From contig CAZPHH010000004.1 in assembly GCA_964586145.1 (NCBI GenBank), forward strand, positions 42,184 through 106,183: a DNA stretch of 64,000 nucleotides, read 5' to 3'. This DNA comes from JAFGJQ01 sp964586145 (GTDB lineage Bacteria > Planctomycetota > Phycisphaerae > UBA1845). Of this stretch, positions 1 through 8,369 are shown piece by piece. The notes beneath the pieces were generated by a model. It made no database searches and was not told where the DNA came from. It saw only the letters and a program-made list of their open reading frames with translations. The first letter of the stretch is position 1. Each line of letters starts with the position of its first letter. Both the position numbers and the translations under genes were made by a program.

Positions 1-11
1 GCACAACGTGA

Positions 12-878
12 TATGTCGATGACGACGCGGCACCAGGAGGCGACGGCCTGGGGTGGGCGACTGCCTTCACCCACCTGCAGGATGCGCTATACGCTTGCGC
101 GGCCGGAGATGAGATTCGCGTGGCAGCCGGGCGGTATACCCCGGACCGCGATGCAGCCGGCCTGGCTACACCGTTCGATCGCGACGCTTCCTTTGTGCTC
201 GTGGACGGCATAGCGCTGCGCGGCGGGTATGCGGGGATCGGCTCGCCGAATCCGGATGCGCGGGATGTAGCGGCGTACGTCACCGTCCTGAGCGGGGACC
301 TGCGCGGCAACGATGTGGGTGGCTATCCCAACAGTGACAACAGCCGGCACATCGTGTCGGCGCTGGGAGTCGGTGCTTGCACGGTGCTCGAAGGCGTCAC
401 CGTTGCGGGGGCCTACGCGCACGCAACGGCCCCGGATGTGCTTTCTCGATCGGGCGGCGGAATCTACAGTTCAAACGCAAGCCTTCGGATCGAGCGATGC
501 GTATTTCGCGGGTGCTATGCGTCCTGGTACGGTGGCGCGGTGTATCACTCCGGAGCCGGCACCATCACCATCGTGAGTTGCTACTTTGAGCAGAACACAT
601 CGGATCGGGGCGGCGCTGTCTTCGTGGGTGAGTCGGCACAGGCAGAGGTGCGTCACTGCACCATCGTGAGGAATTTCGCCTCGGACCGCGGCGGGGGGTT
701 GCACCTGGGGGGGGGCGACGGCGGCGGCATCGGTCTCGAACTGCATCTTCTGGGAGAATCGACCCTTCTCCGGTGTCTACATTCCCACGCAGGCGGCGCA
801 GATTTCCGCGGAGACGGGCGGCGGTCTGACGGTGGACCATTGCTGCGTCCAGGGGTGGACGGGAGCGCTGGGGGGTAG
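12..878 (+). CDS. Secreted parallel beta-helix protein, upstream part (5' end missing, frameshifted)
   Basis: This is the upstream piece of a giant surface protein that continues in the next entry. The frame is open from base 12 (a TGA lies at 9-11) and begins with YVDDDAAPGGDG, the usual entry into planctomycete beta-helix domains, then TPDRDAAG and repeats such as RSGGGIYSSNASLRIERC and RGGAVFVGES. Each repeat is a beta-helix coil with a GGG-I/V-Y turn. The GTG at 120 lies inside the first coil, so it is not the true start. Coding sense is lost after the run of nine G at 707-715; beyond it this frame gives low-complexity residues until the stop at 878. The true N-terminus and signal peptide lie left of the window or beyond a second frame break at 9-14. 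Function is inferred only: cell-surface or extracellular, possibly polysaccharide-binding or adhesive. Confidence 0.6.
   Translation, partial: YVDDDAAPGGDGLGWATAFTHLQDALYACAAGDEIRVAAGRYTPDRDAAGLATPFDRDASFVLVDGIALRGGYAGIGSPNPDARDVAAYVTVLSGDLRGNDVGGYPNSDNSRHIVSALGVGACTVLEGVTVAGAYAHATAPDVLSRSGGGIYSSNASLRIERCVFRGCYASWYGGAVYHSGAGTITIVSCYFEQNTSDRGGAVFVGESAQAEVRHCTIVRNFASDRGGGLHLGGGDGGGIGLELHLLGESTLLRCLHSHAGGADFRGDGRRSDGGPLLRPGVDGSAGG
707..715 (+). repeat. Nine-G homopolymer at the frameshift point
   Basis: Nine consecutive G sit exactly where the coding sense moves from the frame of 12-706 to the frame of 716-4461. Removing one G (or two from a differently counted run) would join GGGLHLGG to ATAAASVSNCIFWEN as one continuous beta-helix protein. 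Long G tracts are classic slipped-strand sites and are also typical places for sequencing errors. Confidence 0.8.
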
Positions 879-3800
879 CGGCAACTTCGATGCGGACCCG
901 CTGCTGGTCCGACGCGGGTTCCGTCTGCGCCCGGAGTCGCCATGCATCGACGCCGGCAGCGGAGATGGCGACTGGTCGGATTTCGACGGGGAGAGCGTCG
1001 TTCCCGGCGGGGTGCCGGACGTGGGTGCGGATGAGTTCATCGACTCGGACGGAAACGGTCTGGCGGACCGGTGGGAGGATATCCACTACGGCGTGCCGAC
1101 CGGTTGTGACCCCGACTCGGACACCGATTTCGACGGGCTGACGGCTCGAGAGGAGTACGACCTGAACACGAGCCCGGTTGTGCCGCGCGGCGTTTATTAC
1201 GTGGACACGCAAGGCAACGACAGTTGGGACGGGATGGCCCCCACCTGGGATGGCACACACGGGCCGAAGCGGACGATCCAGGCGGCGGTCGATGCGACGC
1301 GGCCGGATGAAGTGGATGTGGTTGTCATCCGAGACGGTGTCTATAAGGGGCCCGGGAACAGGGGTGTCCGGCTGCCTTATCACGATATCGTGCTTTGCAG
1401 CGAGAACGGACCCGAGAACTGCATCATCGACTGTGCGAAGGCAGACCGCGGACTGCGGGTTGACCGGGCGCAGTCCCCGTACACGGAGATTCGAGGTCTG
1501 ACGATTCGTCACGGGAAGCCGATCGTCACCGGCACCAGTTCGGCCTATGGAGGAGGCATCTACTGCCACCAAGCCGATGTGACCGTCGACGGATGCGTCA
1601 TCTCGGGCTGTGAGGCGAACGGCAGCAACGGGTACGGCGGCGGGATCTACATGCGGAACAGCCTCGGCCGGGTTCGAGACTGTTTCATCACAGGCAACAC
1701 CGCGGTAGGGAGCATCGCGAGCGGAGGCGGGATCTATCTGGCGGGCGGGAGGCCTGTCGTGGACCAGTGCGTGCTGGTGGACAACCGGTCGCGATCCACC
1801 GGCCACCCGACCCAGGGTGATGCGAGTGCCGGGGGCGGCATCGGGATGTCGGACACCCTGGCCGTTGTTTCGGATTGCCTGGTTGCCAGGAACACGGCGA
1901 GGTTCGGCGGCGGGATTTCCGATCTCACCGTGTCGGAGTCCACGACTGCGGCACGAATCGAACGATGCGAGGTACGTGAGAATGTGGGTGTGCGGGGCGG
2001 AGGCTTCTACAGCCAGGACGCGGAATCATTGGTCCTCACGAACCTTTTTGCACGCAACACCAGCGAATACGGCGGAGCGATCGATTTCTACGGGTATGGC
2101 CCGAAGTGTCCGCGTGTGATCCAGTGCGTTGTGGCCGAGAACTCGAACTTCGGCAGCCTGGCCAGCGACTGGCCCCGGATCGGAGGGATCTCCGGGTTCT
2201 GCGTCGTGCAGAACACGATCGTCTGGGGGAATCATCCCGTGCAGGCCGGCGAGTCCGCGCGGCTTGAGTACTCTCTCGTGCAGGACGGCTACGCGGGCAC
2301 GGGCAACGTGGATGCAATGCCTTGGGTTGCCCTGGGGCAGGACTGGCACCTCCTTCCCGGTTCGCCTGGAGTGGACGTCGGCACCAACACGCCGGCTGGG
2401 GGGTTGCCGGCTTTCGACTATGAGGGGGTCCCGCGTGCGCAGGACGGCGATGGCAGCGGCGAGGCGCGGCCGGACGCGGGCGCGCACGAGAACGTGCCGG
2501 GCGCTCCGCGGCTGGCGGTTTCGCCGAGCTGGTTGGATGTGCATCTGCCGGAGGGGGAGACGGACCCGGTCATCGTCACGCTGTCCGTCCGGAATTGTGG
2601 CGAAGGTATTCTTGACTGGCAGGCTTCGGAGAACACGTCCTGGCTCAGTCTGCCAACCACCTCAGGACAGTCAGCGGGCGACGTGCAGCCTCTGGAGGTC
2701 GCAGTAAGCGCAGCCACACTCAGTCCAGGGCGGTACCTCGGTTTTGTCGAATTGTCGAGTGATGGGGCTGCTGCTTGGGTGAAGCGTGTTCCGGTGACCG
2801 TGCATATTCATGCCGTGCGGGAGGTTCCTGCGCAGTACGCGACGATTCAGGCGGCGATCGATGCGGCGAGTTCTGGGGACAGCGTTGTCGTGTCAGATGG
2901 GGTCTACACGGGCGCCGGCAACAAGAACCTGCGACTGTACGGCAAGCGGCTGATCGTACGCAGCAAGAATGGCCCGGAGAACTGCGTGATTGACTGCGAG
3001 GGCGACGGAAGCGGATTCACGATTCAGGATGAGGAGCCCTGTGGAACGGAGATATCGGGTTTCACGATTCGAAACGCGTCGGCAAGCGCGGTGGTGATCA
3101 GCAACGGCAGTCCCGACATCCGCAATTGCCGCATCGTGGGGAATGCCGGCGTCGACGGGGGCGGCATCCGGTACGCCGGGAGGTTCTCGAGTATCGAGGA
3201 CTGCCTGATCGCCCACAATGAAGCGGCAAACGAAGGGGGTGGCGTCTACGCTGCGGGATCGAATCTCACGGTGCGAAACTGCGTGGTCTCGAACAATGAG
3301 GCGGTGGCATTGGCTGGGGGTATGCAGGGGGGCGGCGGTGGTGTGTCGGTACGCGGCGGGAACGTGACCATCGTCCATTCCCGGATCCTTGATAACGTCA
3401 GCGGGACGGTGGGAGGCGGCCTTCGATTGCAACAGCAGTCCGGGACGCGTCTCTCGCATTGCGTTATCGCAGCGAACTCCGCTCGCAGCGGCGCGGGCGT
3501 GTACGTTTACCAGGTTCAGGAGCACCTGGATGTCGTGAACTGCCTTGTCTGCGGCAATGTCGCGTCCGAAGCGGGTGGAGGGATTGCGATTGACTTCGGC
3601 GGCAACGCTCGGATGCTGAGCAGCACAATCGTGGGCAATGACGGTGCGAACTGGGGTGGAGGGCTCTATTGCCGACAGGGCGACATGATTGTGCGTAACT
3701 GTGTCATCACGCAGAACACCGCTGCGCAGGGCGACGAGGCGGCGGTGGACTTCTCCGGCCTGCTGGACATTGATCATTCCGCCCTGTTGAACGGCCAGCA

Positions 3801-4461
3801 GGGCGTCTGGATGGATGACATGTGGGCCGACGTGCAATGGGGCCGTGTCATACCGGACGATCCGCGGTTGCGAGACCCGGACGGACCGGACGGGGATCCG
3901 GCCACGTGGGAGGATGGCGACTACAGCCTGGCCCCCGGTTCCCCTTGTATCGATGCCGGCAGCAACCTTCATCTTCCTTTGGACCCGGACGACGTGGATG
4001 GGGACCGCTTGCGAGTGGAGCTGCTTCCGGTCGATCTGGCCGGTCAGGAACGTCTTCGTGAAGAGCCGACCGTTCCTGACTCCGGCGAAGGGACCGCACC
4101 CCTTGTGGACATCGGAGCGTACGAATACCAGCCCGTCCCCGGCGACCTGGACGGTGACGGCGACGTGGACACGGATGACCGGGCCGTCTTTCTCTCTACG
4201 TATGGTCGGTGCGAGGGCAACCCGGCGTTCCTGCCCGCGGCGGATTACGACGGTGACGGCTGCGTCACGCTGCCGGACTACCAGGCGTGGTTGGCCGACT
4301 ACCGTGCGTTCAACACGCCGCCGGAGATCCCACCGTCGGGCGGCGCCAACAGCGGCTCGGTCGGCTCCGGTCACCGCGTCCAACCGGTTGGCGTGAACGC
4401 CGATGCCGCGCCGGTGGGGAATCTTGAGCCTGGCGATCCGACCCCCCGGTCGAGGCCGTAG
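832..4461 (+). CDS. Giant secreted beta-helix protein with BACON-like and dockerin-like domains (downstream part of frameshifted gene)
   Basis: This is the main body of the frameshifted gene. Sense in this frame begins near base 716 (VSNCIFWENRPFSGVY, then TVDHCCVQGW); the GTG at 832 is only the first usable start. From that start, in order: a calcium-binding, thrombospondin-3-like segment (about 65-115, DSDGNGLADRWED and DSDTDFDGL); a first beta-helix (about 125-550) opening with YYVDTQGNDSWDG; a BACON-like Ig domain (about 557-660, LAVSPSWLDV...WLSLPTTSG); a second beta-helix (about 665-1080); and a dockerin-like pair of EF-hand loops (about 1103-1165, DLDGDGDVDTDD and DYDGDGCVTLPD). About 45 residues of Pro/Gly/Ser-rich tail follow. 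No membrane anchor or sorting signal is visible at the C-terminus. Likely exported; ligand unknown. The gene converges on pdxA with only 30 bp between. Confidence 0.75.
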   Translation: MDHCCVQGWTGALGGSGNFDADPLLVRRGFRLRPESPCIDAGSGDGDWSDFDGESVVPGGVPDVGADEFIDSDGNGLADRWEDIHYGVPTGCDPDSDTDFDGLTAREEYDLNTSPVVPRGVYYVDTQGNDSWDGMAPTWDGTHGPKRTIQAAVDATRPDEVDVVVIRDGVYKGPGNRGVRLPYHDIVLCSENGPENCIIDCAKADRGLRVDRAQSPYTEIRGLTIRHGKPIVTGTSSAYGGGIYCHQADVTVDGCVISGCEANGSNGYGGGIYMRNSLGRVRDCFITGNTAVGSIASGGGIYLAGGRPVVDQCVLVDNRSRSTGHPTQGDASAGGGIGMSDTLAVVSDCLVARNTARFGGGISDLTVSESTTAARIERCEVRENVGVRGGGFYSQDAESLVLTNLFARNTSEYGGAIDFYGYGPKCPRVIQCVVAENSNFGSLASDWPRIGGISGFCVVQNTIVWGNHPVQAGESARLEYSLVQDGYAGTGNVDAMPWVALGQDWHLLPGSPGVDVGTNTPAGGLPAFDYEGVPRAQDGDGSGEARPDAGAHENVPGAPRLAVSPSWLDVHLPEGETDPVIVTLSVRNCGEGILDWQASENTSWLSLPTTSGQSAGDVQPLEVAVSAATLSPGRYLGFVELSSDGAAAWVKRVPVTVHIHAVREVPAQYATIQAAIDAASSGDSVVVSDGVYTGAGNKNLRLYGKRLIVRSKNGPENCVIDCEGDGSGFTIQDEEPCGTEISGFTIRNASASAVVISNGSPDIRNCRIVGNAGVDGGGIRYAGRFSSIEDCLIAHNEAANEGGGVYAAGSNLTVRNCVVSNNEAVALAGGMQGGGGGVSVRGGNVTIVHSRILDNVSGTVGGGLRLQQQSGTRLSHCVIAANSARSGAGVYVYQVQEHLDVVNCLVCGNVASEAGGGIAIDFGGNARMLSSTIVGNDGANWGGGLYCRQGDMIVRNCVITQNTAAQGDEAAVDFSGLLDIDHSALLNGQQGVWMDDMWADVQWGRVIPDDPRLRDPDGPDGDPATWEDGDYSLAPGSPCIDAGSNLHLPLDPDDVDGDRLRVELLPVDLAGQERLREEPTVPDSGEGTAPLVDIGAYEYQPVPGDLDGDGDVDTDDRAVFLSTYGRCEGNPAFLPAADYDGDGCVTLPDYQAWLADYRAFNTPPEIPPSGGANSGSVGSGHRVQPVGVNADAAPVGNLEPGDPTPRSRP

Positions 4462-4491
4462 CGGGGGTCCGGGGCGGGCGGGGGAGCGCGT

Positions 4492-5586
4492 TTATGCAGG
4501 GGGCGGGCTGCCTTGGCGGCCCGGTTCCATCTTCACGGCATCGCGGCCGGTGGTTTGGGCGCGGACGGCGGCCATCTGGACGGCGAGGCGGATGGCGGCC
4601 TTCATGCTGCCGGGGTTGGCCTTGTTGCGGCCGACGATGTCGAAGGCGGTGCCGTGGTCGACGCTCGTGCGGATGATGGGCAGCCCGAGCGTGACGTTTA
4701 CCGCCGAATCAAACGCGGTGAGCTTGATGGGGATGAGCCCCTGGTCGTGGTACATGGCCACGATGCCGTCGTACTTGCCCCGGGCCATCCAGAACAGCGT
4801 GTCGGCGGGGAACGGTCCTTCGACGTCGATGCCCGCCTCGCGGGCCATGAGGAGGGCCGGCTCGATGATGCGCCGTTCCTCGTCGCCGAAGCGGCCCTCT
4901 TCGGATGCGTGCGGGTTCAGGGCGGCGACCGCGATGCGGGGATGGCGGATGCCGAAGAAGTTGCGCAGGGCCTCGTGCAGCAGGTCGATCGGCTGGAACA
5001 CGTACCCGATCGTAAAACGGTTGCGCAGCTCGAACAGCGCCACGTGCGTGCTGGCCAGGGCAATGCGGTAGCCGCCGCCGACGAACATCATCGTGACGCG
5101 TCTGGCGTCAAGCGCCTGGGCGAAGTATTCCGTATGCCCGGGCACGCGCTGGCCCGCCATCTGCCAACTGACCTTGTGGATCGGGCCGGTGACAACTGCG
5201 TGGATCTGCCCGGCCCGGGCCGCCGCAATGGCATCATCGACAAAACGCAACGAGGCGTGGCCGCCTTCGGCGGTTGCGTGGCGAAGGGTCGGGCCGAAGC
5301 TGGTGTATTCATCGTAATCGGCCACCACCACGCCCGATTCGACACGGTTGGCGTCTTCGTGAGGCAGGCGATACCAGAAGGGGTTGATCTCGGCCAGGTC
5401 TGCGGCGTAGCAGAGCAGCTCATTCAGGCCGTAGACGATGAAACGGGCCAGCCGGCGCACCTCCGGATCGGCCAGGGCCTTGACGACCACCTCCGGCCCG
5501 ATGCCGGCCGGGTCGCCCATGGTGATCCCGATCAACGGCTTCGCGTTGCCGGCGGCGGGTGACGGGCTGCGCGGCTGTTCCGTCAT
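4492..5586 (-). CDS. pdxA: 4-hydroxythreonine-4-phosphate dehydrogenase
   Basis: A 364-residue cytoplasmic enzyme that oxidises 4-phosphohydroxy-L-threonine with NAD in the DXP-dependent pyridoxal phosphate pathway. Family marks: the N-terminal GITMGDPAGIGPE (about 20-32), TGPIHK and GHTEYFA in the middle, and the metal-binding histidine regions STHVAL and MYHDQGLIPIK. The closing DHGTAFDI motif is also present. The chosen start (MTEQPRS) overlaps the stop of ribE by 4 bp (ATGA), suggesting translational coupling; upstream in-frame codons run into ribE and do not look like PdxA. The length is normal, with a short Gln/Pro/Gly tail. Pairing with riboflavin synthase makes a small cofactor operon. 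Confidence in family is high; activity on the exact PdxA substrate is inferred from the motifs. Confidence 0.95.
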   Translation of the reverse strand: MTEQPRSPSPAAGNAKPLIGITMGDPAGIGPEVVVKALADPEVRRLARFIVYGLNELLCYAADLAEINPFWYRLPHEDANRVESGVVVADYDEYTSFGPTLRHATAEGGHASLRFVDDAIAAARAGQIHAVVTGPIHKVSWQMAGQRVPGHTEYFAQALDARRVTMMFVGGGYRIALASTHVALFELRNRFTIGYVFQPIDLLHEALRNFFGIRHPRIAVAALNPHASEEGRFGDEERRIIEPALLMAREAGIDVEGPFPADTLFWMARGKYDGIVAMYHDQGLIPIKLTAFDSAVNVTLGLPIIRTSVDHGTAFDIVGRNKANPGSMKAAIRLAVQMAAVRAQTTGRDAVKMEPGRQGSPPPA

Positions 5587-6233
5587 GCGAACCCCAGTTC
5601 CTGCAGTCGTTCCGGCGTCAATCCCGGAGCGCGTGCCGAAGCCCGATCGTGCTGCAGCCAGTGGATGACGGTTCGCACGAGGATGTCGGTCTCCACATTC
5701 AGAACTGCCCCCACGGGTCGCGTCCAAAGCGTCGTTTCGCGAATCGTCGTGGGGATCAACGCCACGCAGAAGCGGCGGGGGTCTGATGAGGCCACGGTCA
5801 GCGACACGCCGTCCAGCGCGACGGAGCCCTTGGGCACGAGATAGGGCACCAGCGCGGGGTCCGGCTCCAGCTCGAGGACTTGCTCGTGCGGGGTGTCCCG
5901 CCGGGCGGCGAGAGCGGCCGTCCCGTCGACGTGTCCCTGAACGATGTGCCCGTCAAGCCGGCCATTGGCCCGCAACGATCGCTCCAGGTTGACCCGGTCG
6001 CCGACGCGCAGGCCGCCCAGGTTGCTGCGAGACAGCGTCTCCGCAACCACATCAAACGCAAACCGGGCGCCTTCGATTCGGGCGACGGTCAGGCAGACGC
6101 CGTTGACGGCCAGGCTGGCGCCGAGATCCAAAGCACCGGCCAGAGGAGCGGCTTCCAGGGAGAGTCGGCACCCGCCCGATCGAGCGGCAACGCTCGTTAC
6201 CGTTCCGACCGCCTCAATGATCCCGGTGAACAT
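5583..6233 (-). CDS. ribE: Riboflavin synthase, alpha subunit
   Basis: A 216-residue enzyme that dismutates two 6,7-dimethyl-8-ribityllumazine molecules into riboflavin and the pyrimidine precursor. It starts with the hallmark MFTGIIEAVG and carries the two lumazine-binding barrels: NGVCLTV and SLRANGRLDGHIVQGHVDG-type sequence in the first, DGVSLTV and IPTTIRETTL in the second. It is the first gene of a two-gene operon with pdxA. No FMN riboswitch is visible upstream; a sigma70-like promoter is. The rest of the riboflavin pathway is not in this window. Confidence 0.95.
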   Translation of the reverse strand: MFTGIIEAVGTVTSVAARSGGCRLSLEAAPLAGALDLGASLAVNGVCLTVARIEGARFAFDVVAETLSRSNLGGLRVGDRVNLERSLRANGRLDGHIVQGHVDGTAALAARRDTPHEQVLELEPDPALVPYLVPKGSVALDGVSLTVASSDPRRFCVALIPTTIRETTLWTRPVGAVLNVETDILVRTVIHWLQHDRASARAPGLTPERLQELGFA

Positions 6234-6278
6234 AAACCATTATCTCAAAAATGGTTAGACTAAGATCGCCTTCACTCC

Positions 6279-6306
6279 ATGCTAGGCGGACGGATGGGAT
6301 TGTCAA
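6279..6306 (-). promoter_or_regulatory. Sigma70-like promoter for ribE-pdxA
   Basis: Read on the minus strand, a perfect TTGACA -35 (6301-6306) is followed after 16 bp by TAGCAT (6279-6284). The predicted start would lie about 35-40 bp upstream of the ribE ATG. The -35 is strong; the -10 matches 4 of 6. Confidence 0.45.
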
Positions 6307-6346
6307 GGCCGGAGAAAGGGGAGGGCGGTACACCCCCCAGGGCGGA

Positions 6347-6607
6347 TCAGGACAACAGGGCGTCAATCAGCGCGTCATCCTCGATTCCCAGGCCTTCCAG
6401 CGCCTGACGCTTTTCGTCCGGGCTGAGAGACGCATCATTGAGGATCGCATTGATGTCGTCCAGGTAGAGGCCCCGCCCGTCGTCCACAATCGCCGCGCCG
6501 GGGAATGCCGTACGCTTGAGGCTCAGGATCCCGCATCCGCTTGATGCCAGAGCGACCACTGCCGCCAGGAGGACTTGGAGGGATGCTCGCGTATGTGTAC
6601 GTTTCAT
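6347..6607 (-). CDS. Small lipoprotein of unknown function
   Basis: An 86-residue protein with a signal peptide (MKRTHTRASLQVLLAAV...) ending in the lipobox ASSGC at about residues 21-25, so it should be lipid-anchored. The mature part is about 60 residues, acidic and helical (LDDINAILNDASLSPDEKRQALEGLGIEDDALIDALL), resembling a short EF-hand-free helical hairpin. I do not recognise a family. It lies upstream of ribE on the same strand, separated by more than 100 bp with its own possible promoter, so it is probably a separate unit. Confidence 0.7.
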   Translation of the reverse strand: MKRTHTRASLQVLLAAVVALASSGCGILSLKRTAFPGAAIVDDGRGLYLDDINAILNDASLSPDEKRQALEGLGIEDDALIDALLS

Positions 6608-6999
6608 GCCGTCTGGACTCCCTGCGGGGCCGGTTGCCTCACGGACTCTGGATCGCCGAACGAGTTTTCATTGTAGTGTCGGCCAGGCGCGACGCCAGAG
6701 TTTATCCGCCGGCGCGTGTCCCGGGCGCCAGGTGGATGCGGATTCGAAGGAAGGTGGCGGCGGCGGCCGGGGGCTACGGTTCATAACCTCTTTTGGGTGC
6801 ACCTGTTACAGGTGCCGGCAGGGCGCCGGACTCCGTCTTCTGGTTGGGGCGGAGGGCACACGCGGTCTTTGGAAGGGCGGGCAGGTGGTATGGCAGAGCG
6901 TTTGTGAGAGAATGAATGCCGGAAACCCGGGTGGTGTCGCCCGGGCAGGCGTGTGTGTTTCAGGCTACCGCCTTCGCAAGGACACCGCGGGAAACTTTC
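6608..6999. other. Intergenic region between divergent lipoprotein and der
   Basis: These 392 bp hold no gene I can support. Open frames here are low-complexity continuations of neighbouring genes. The clearest element is a perfect 7-bp inverted repeat with a 3-nt centre (GCACCTG TTA CAGGTGC, 6800-6816), followed directly by a GC hairpin (CCGG cagggcg CCGG, from about 6816). It could be an operator for either flanking gene or a 5' UTR structure for der. Confidence 0.5.
6670..6675 (-). promoter_or_regulatory. Possible -10 box for the small lipoprotein
   Basis: On the minus strand the sequence TACAAT (5 of 6 to the -10 consensus) lies about 60 bp upstream of the lipoprotein ATG. The -35 region at the expected distance is poor, so this is tentative. 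Confidence 0.3.
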
Positions 7000-8352
7000 A
7001 TGGCGATTCCGGTTGTGGCGATCATCGGGCGGCCGAACGTGGGCAAGAGTTCGCTGCTGAACTGTCTGGCCCGTCGCATGATCAGCATCGTGGAGCCGAC
7101 GGCCGGCGTGACCCGTGATCGGGTGAGCCACATCTGCGACATCGACGGCGTGTACGTGGAGTTCGTCGACACCGGCGGGTACGGGATCGACGACCCGGAC
7201 AACCTTCGCGAGCACGTGGAGCGACAAATCCAGTACGCGGTGGACGCGGCGGCATGGATTCTGTTTGTCGTGGATGTGCGAGAGGGCATCACGCCGCTGG
7301 ACCAGGACGTGGCGGACCTCATCCGTCGGCAGGCCGATCGCGTCAGCGTAGTGGTCAACAAGGTAGACCAGCCGCACCTTCTGGCCGGCGTGGGGGAGTT
7401 TGCGCGTCTGGGGTTCGGCGATCCGGTGGGCGTGTCGGCCACGCAGAACTTCAATCGCCAGGAACTGCTGGAGCACATCCTGGAGAAGGTCCGAGACCTG
7501 GCCGGCGAGGCGCCGTCGGAGCCGGCGATGAAGCTGGCGCTGGTCGGGCGGCGGAACACGGGCAAGAGCACCTTCATCAACGCGCTGGCCCGGGAAGAGC
7601 GCGTGATCGTCAGCGAGGTCCCCGGCACGACGCGAGACTCTGTTGACGTTCGGTTCGACCTGCACGGGCGCACGTTGGTGGCCATCGACACCGCGGGCGT
7701 GCGGAAGAAGAGCAAGCTGGCGAACGCCGTGGAGTTCTACGGATACAGCCGGGCGTTGCGGTCGGTGCGGAGGGCCGACGTGGTCCTGTTCTTCATCGAC
7801 GCGGCCGAACCGGTCGGCCAGGTCGACAAGAAGCTGGCGCAGATGATCTGCGAGGAGCACAAGCCGTGCATTCTGGTGGTCAACAAGTGGGACCTGGCGG
7901 TGGGTCGGGCGTCTTCGGACGCTTACGGGGACTACCTGTGTCGCACGCTGCCGTCGCTCGACTATGCTCCCGTGGCGTTCACCACGGCCCGGGACGGCAA
8001 GAACATCCAGACGGTGGTGGACACGGCGGCGTCATTGTTGAAGCAGGCGCAGCTTCGGGTGGGGACCGGCGAGCTGAACCAGGCGCTCGAGCGAGTCCTG
8101 GCGGAACGCACCCCGTCGGCCAAGCGCGGCACCCGTCCGGTGAAGCTGTATTTCGCCACGCAGGTGGCGGTTCAGCCGCCGACCATCGTGTGTTTTGTGA
8201 ATGAGCCGTCGCAGGTGGGGCGGGACTACCAGCGGTTTCTCCAGAATCGGATGCGGGATCTCTTGCCGTTCCCGGAGGTTCCCATACGCTTGGTCTTCCG
8301 CGGACGAAGCGGACGGCATACGCGGACGCCGAGCCGCGTGAAGAACGGTTGA
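7000..8352 (+). CDS. der: Ribosome-assembly GTPase Der (EngA)
   Basis: A 450-residue double GTPase needed for maturation of the 50S ribosomal subunit. First G domain: GRPNVGKSS (about 9-17), DTGGYG, NKVD. Second: GRRNTGKST (about 183-191), DTAGVRKKSK, NKWD. The C-terminal KH-like domain (VKLYFATQV...PTIVCFVN...) is complete. The start MAIPVVAII at 7000 fits the family; codons upstream of it do not. The Arg and Thr in the second P-loop (most Der proteins have GRPNVGKS there) are unusual but keep the GxxxxGK[ST] pattern. The stop is followed after 17 bp by a zinc-ribbon gene, which looks co-transcribed. Confidence 0.97.
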   Translation: MAIPVVAIIGRPNVGKSSLLNCLARRMISIVEPTAGVTRDRVSHICDIDGVYVEFVDTGGYGIDDPDNLREHVERQIQYAVDAAAWILFVVDVREGITPLDQDVADLIRRQADRVSVVVNKVDQPHLLAGVGEFARLGFGDPVGVSATQNFNRQELLEHILEKVRDLAGEAPSEPAMKLALVGRRNTGKSTFINALAREERVIVSEVPGTTRDSVDVRFDLHGRTLVAIDTAGVRKKSKLANAVEFYGYSRALRSVRRADVVLFFIDAAEPVGQVDKKLAQMICEEHKPCILVVNKWDLAVGRASSDAYGDYLCRTLPSLDYAPVAFTTARDGKNIQTVVDTAASLLKQAQLRVGTGELNQALERVLAERTPSAKRGTRPVKLYFATQVAVQPPTIVCFVNEPSQVGRDYQRFLQNRMRDLLPFPEVPIRLVFRGRSGRHTRTPSRVKNG

Positions 8353-8369
8353 CGCCGAGGGAGGTTGCC

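Noticed and set aside
565..1806. Minus-strand open frame opposite the first beta-helix gene.
   Set aside because: No family resemblance; plus-strand repeats account for the sequence.
6234..6346. Possible FMN riboswitch before ribE.
   Set aside because: The leader is short and lacks the conserved FMN aptamer pieces.
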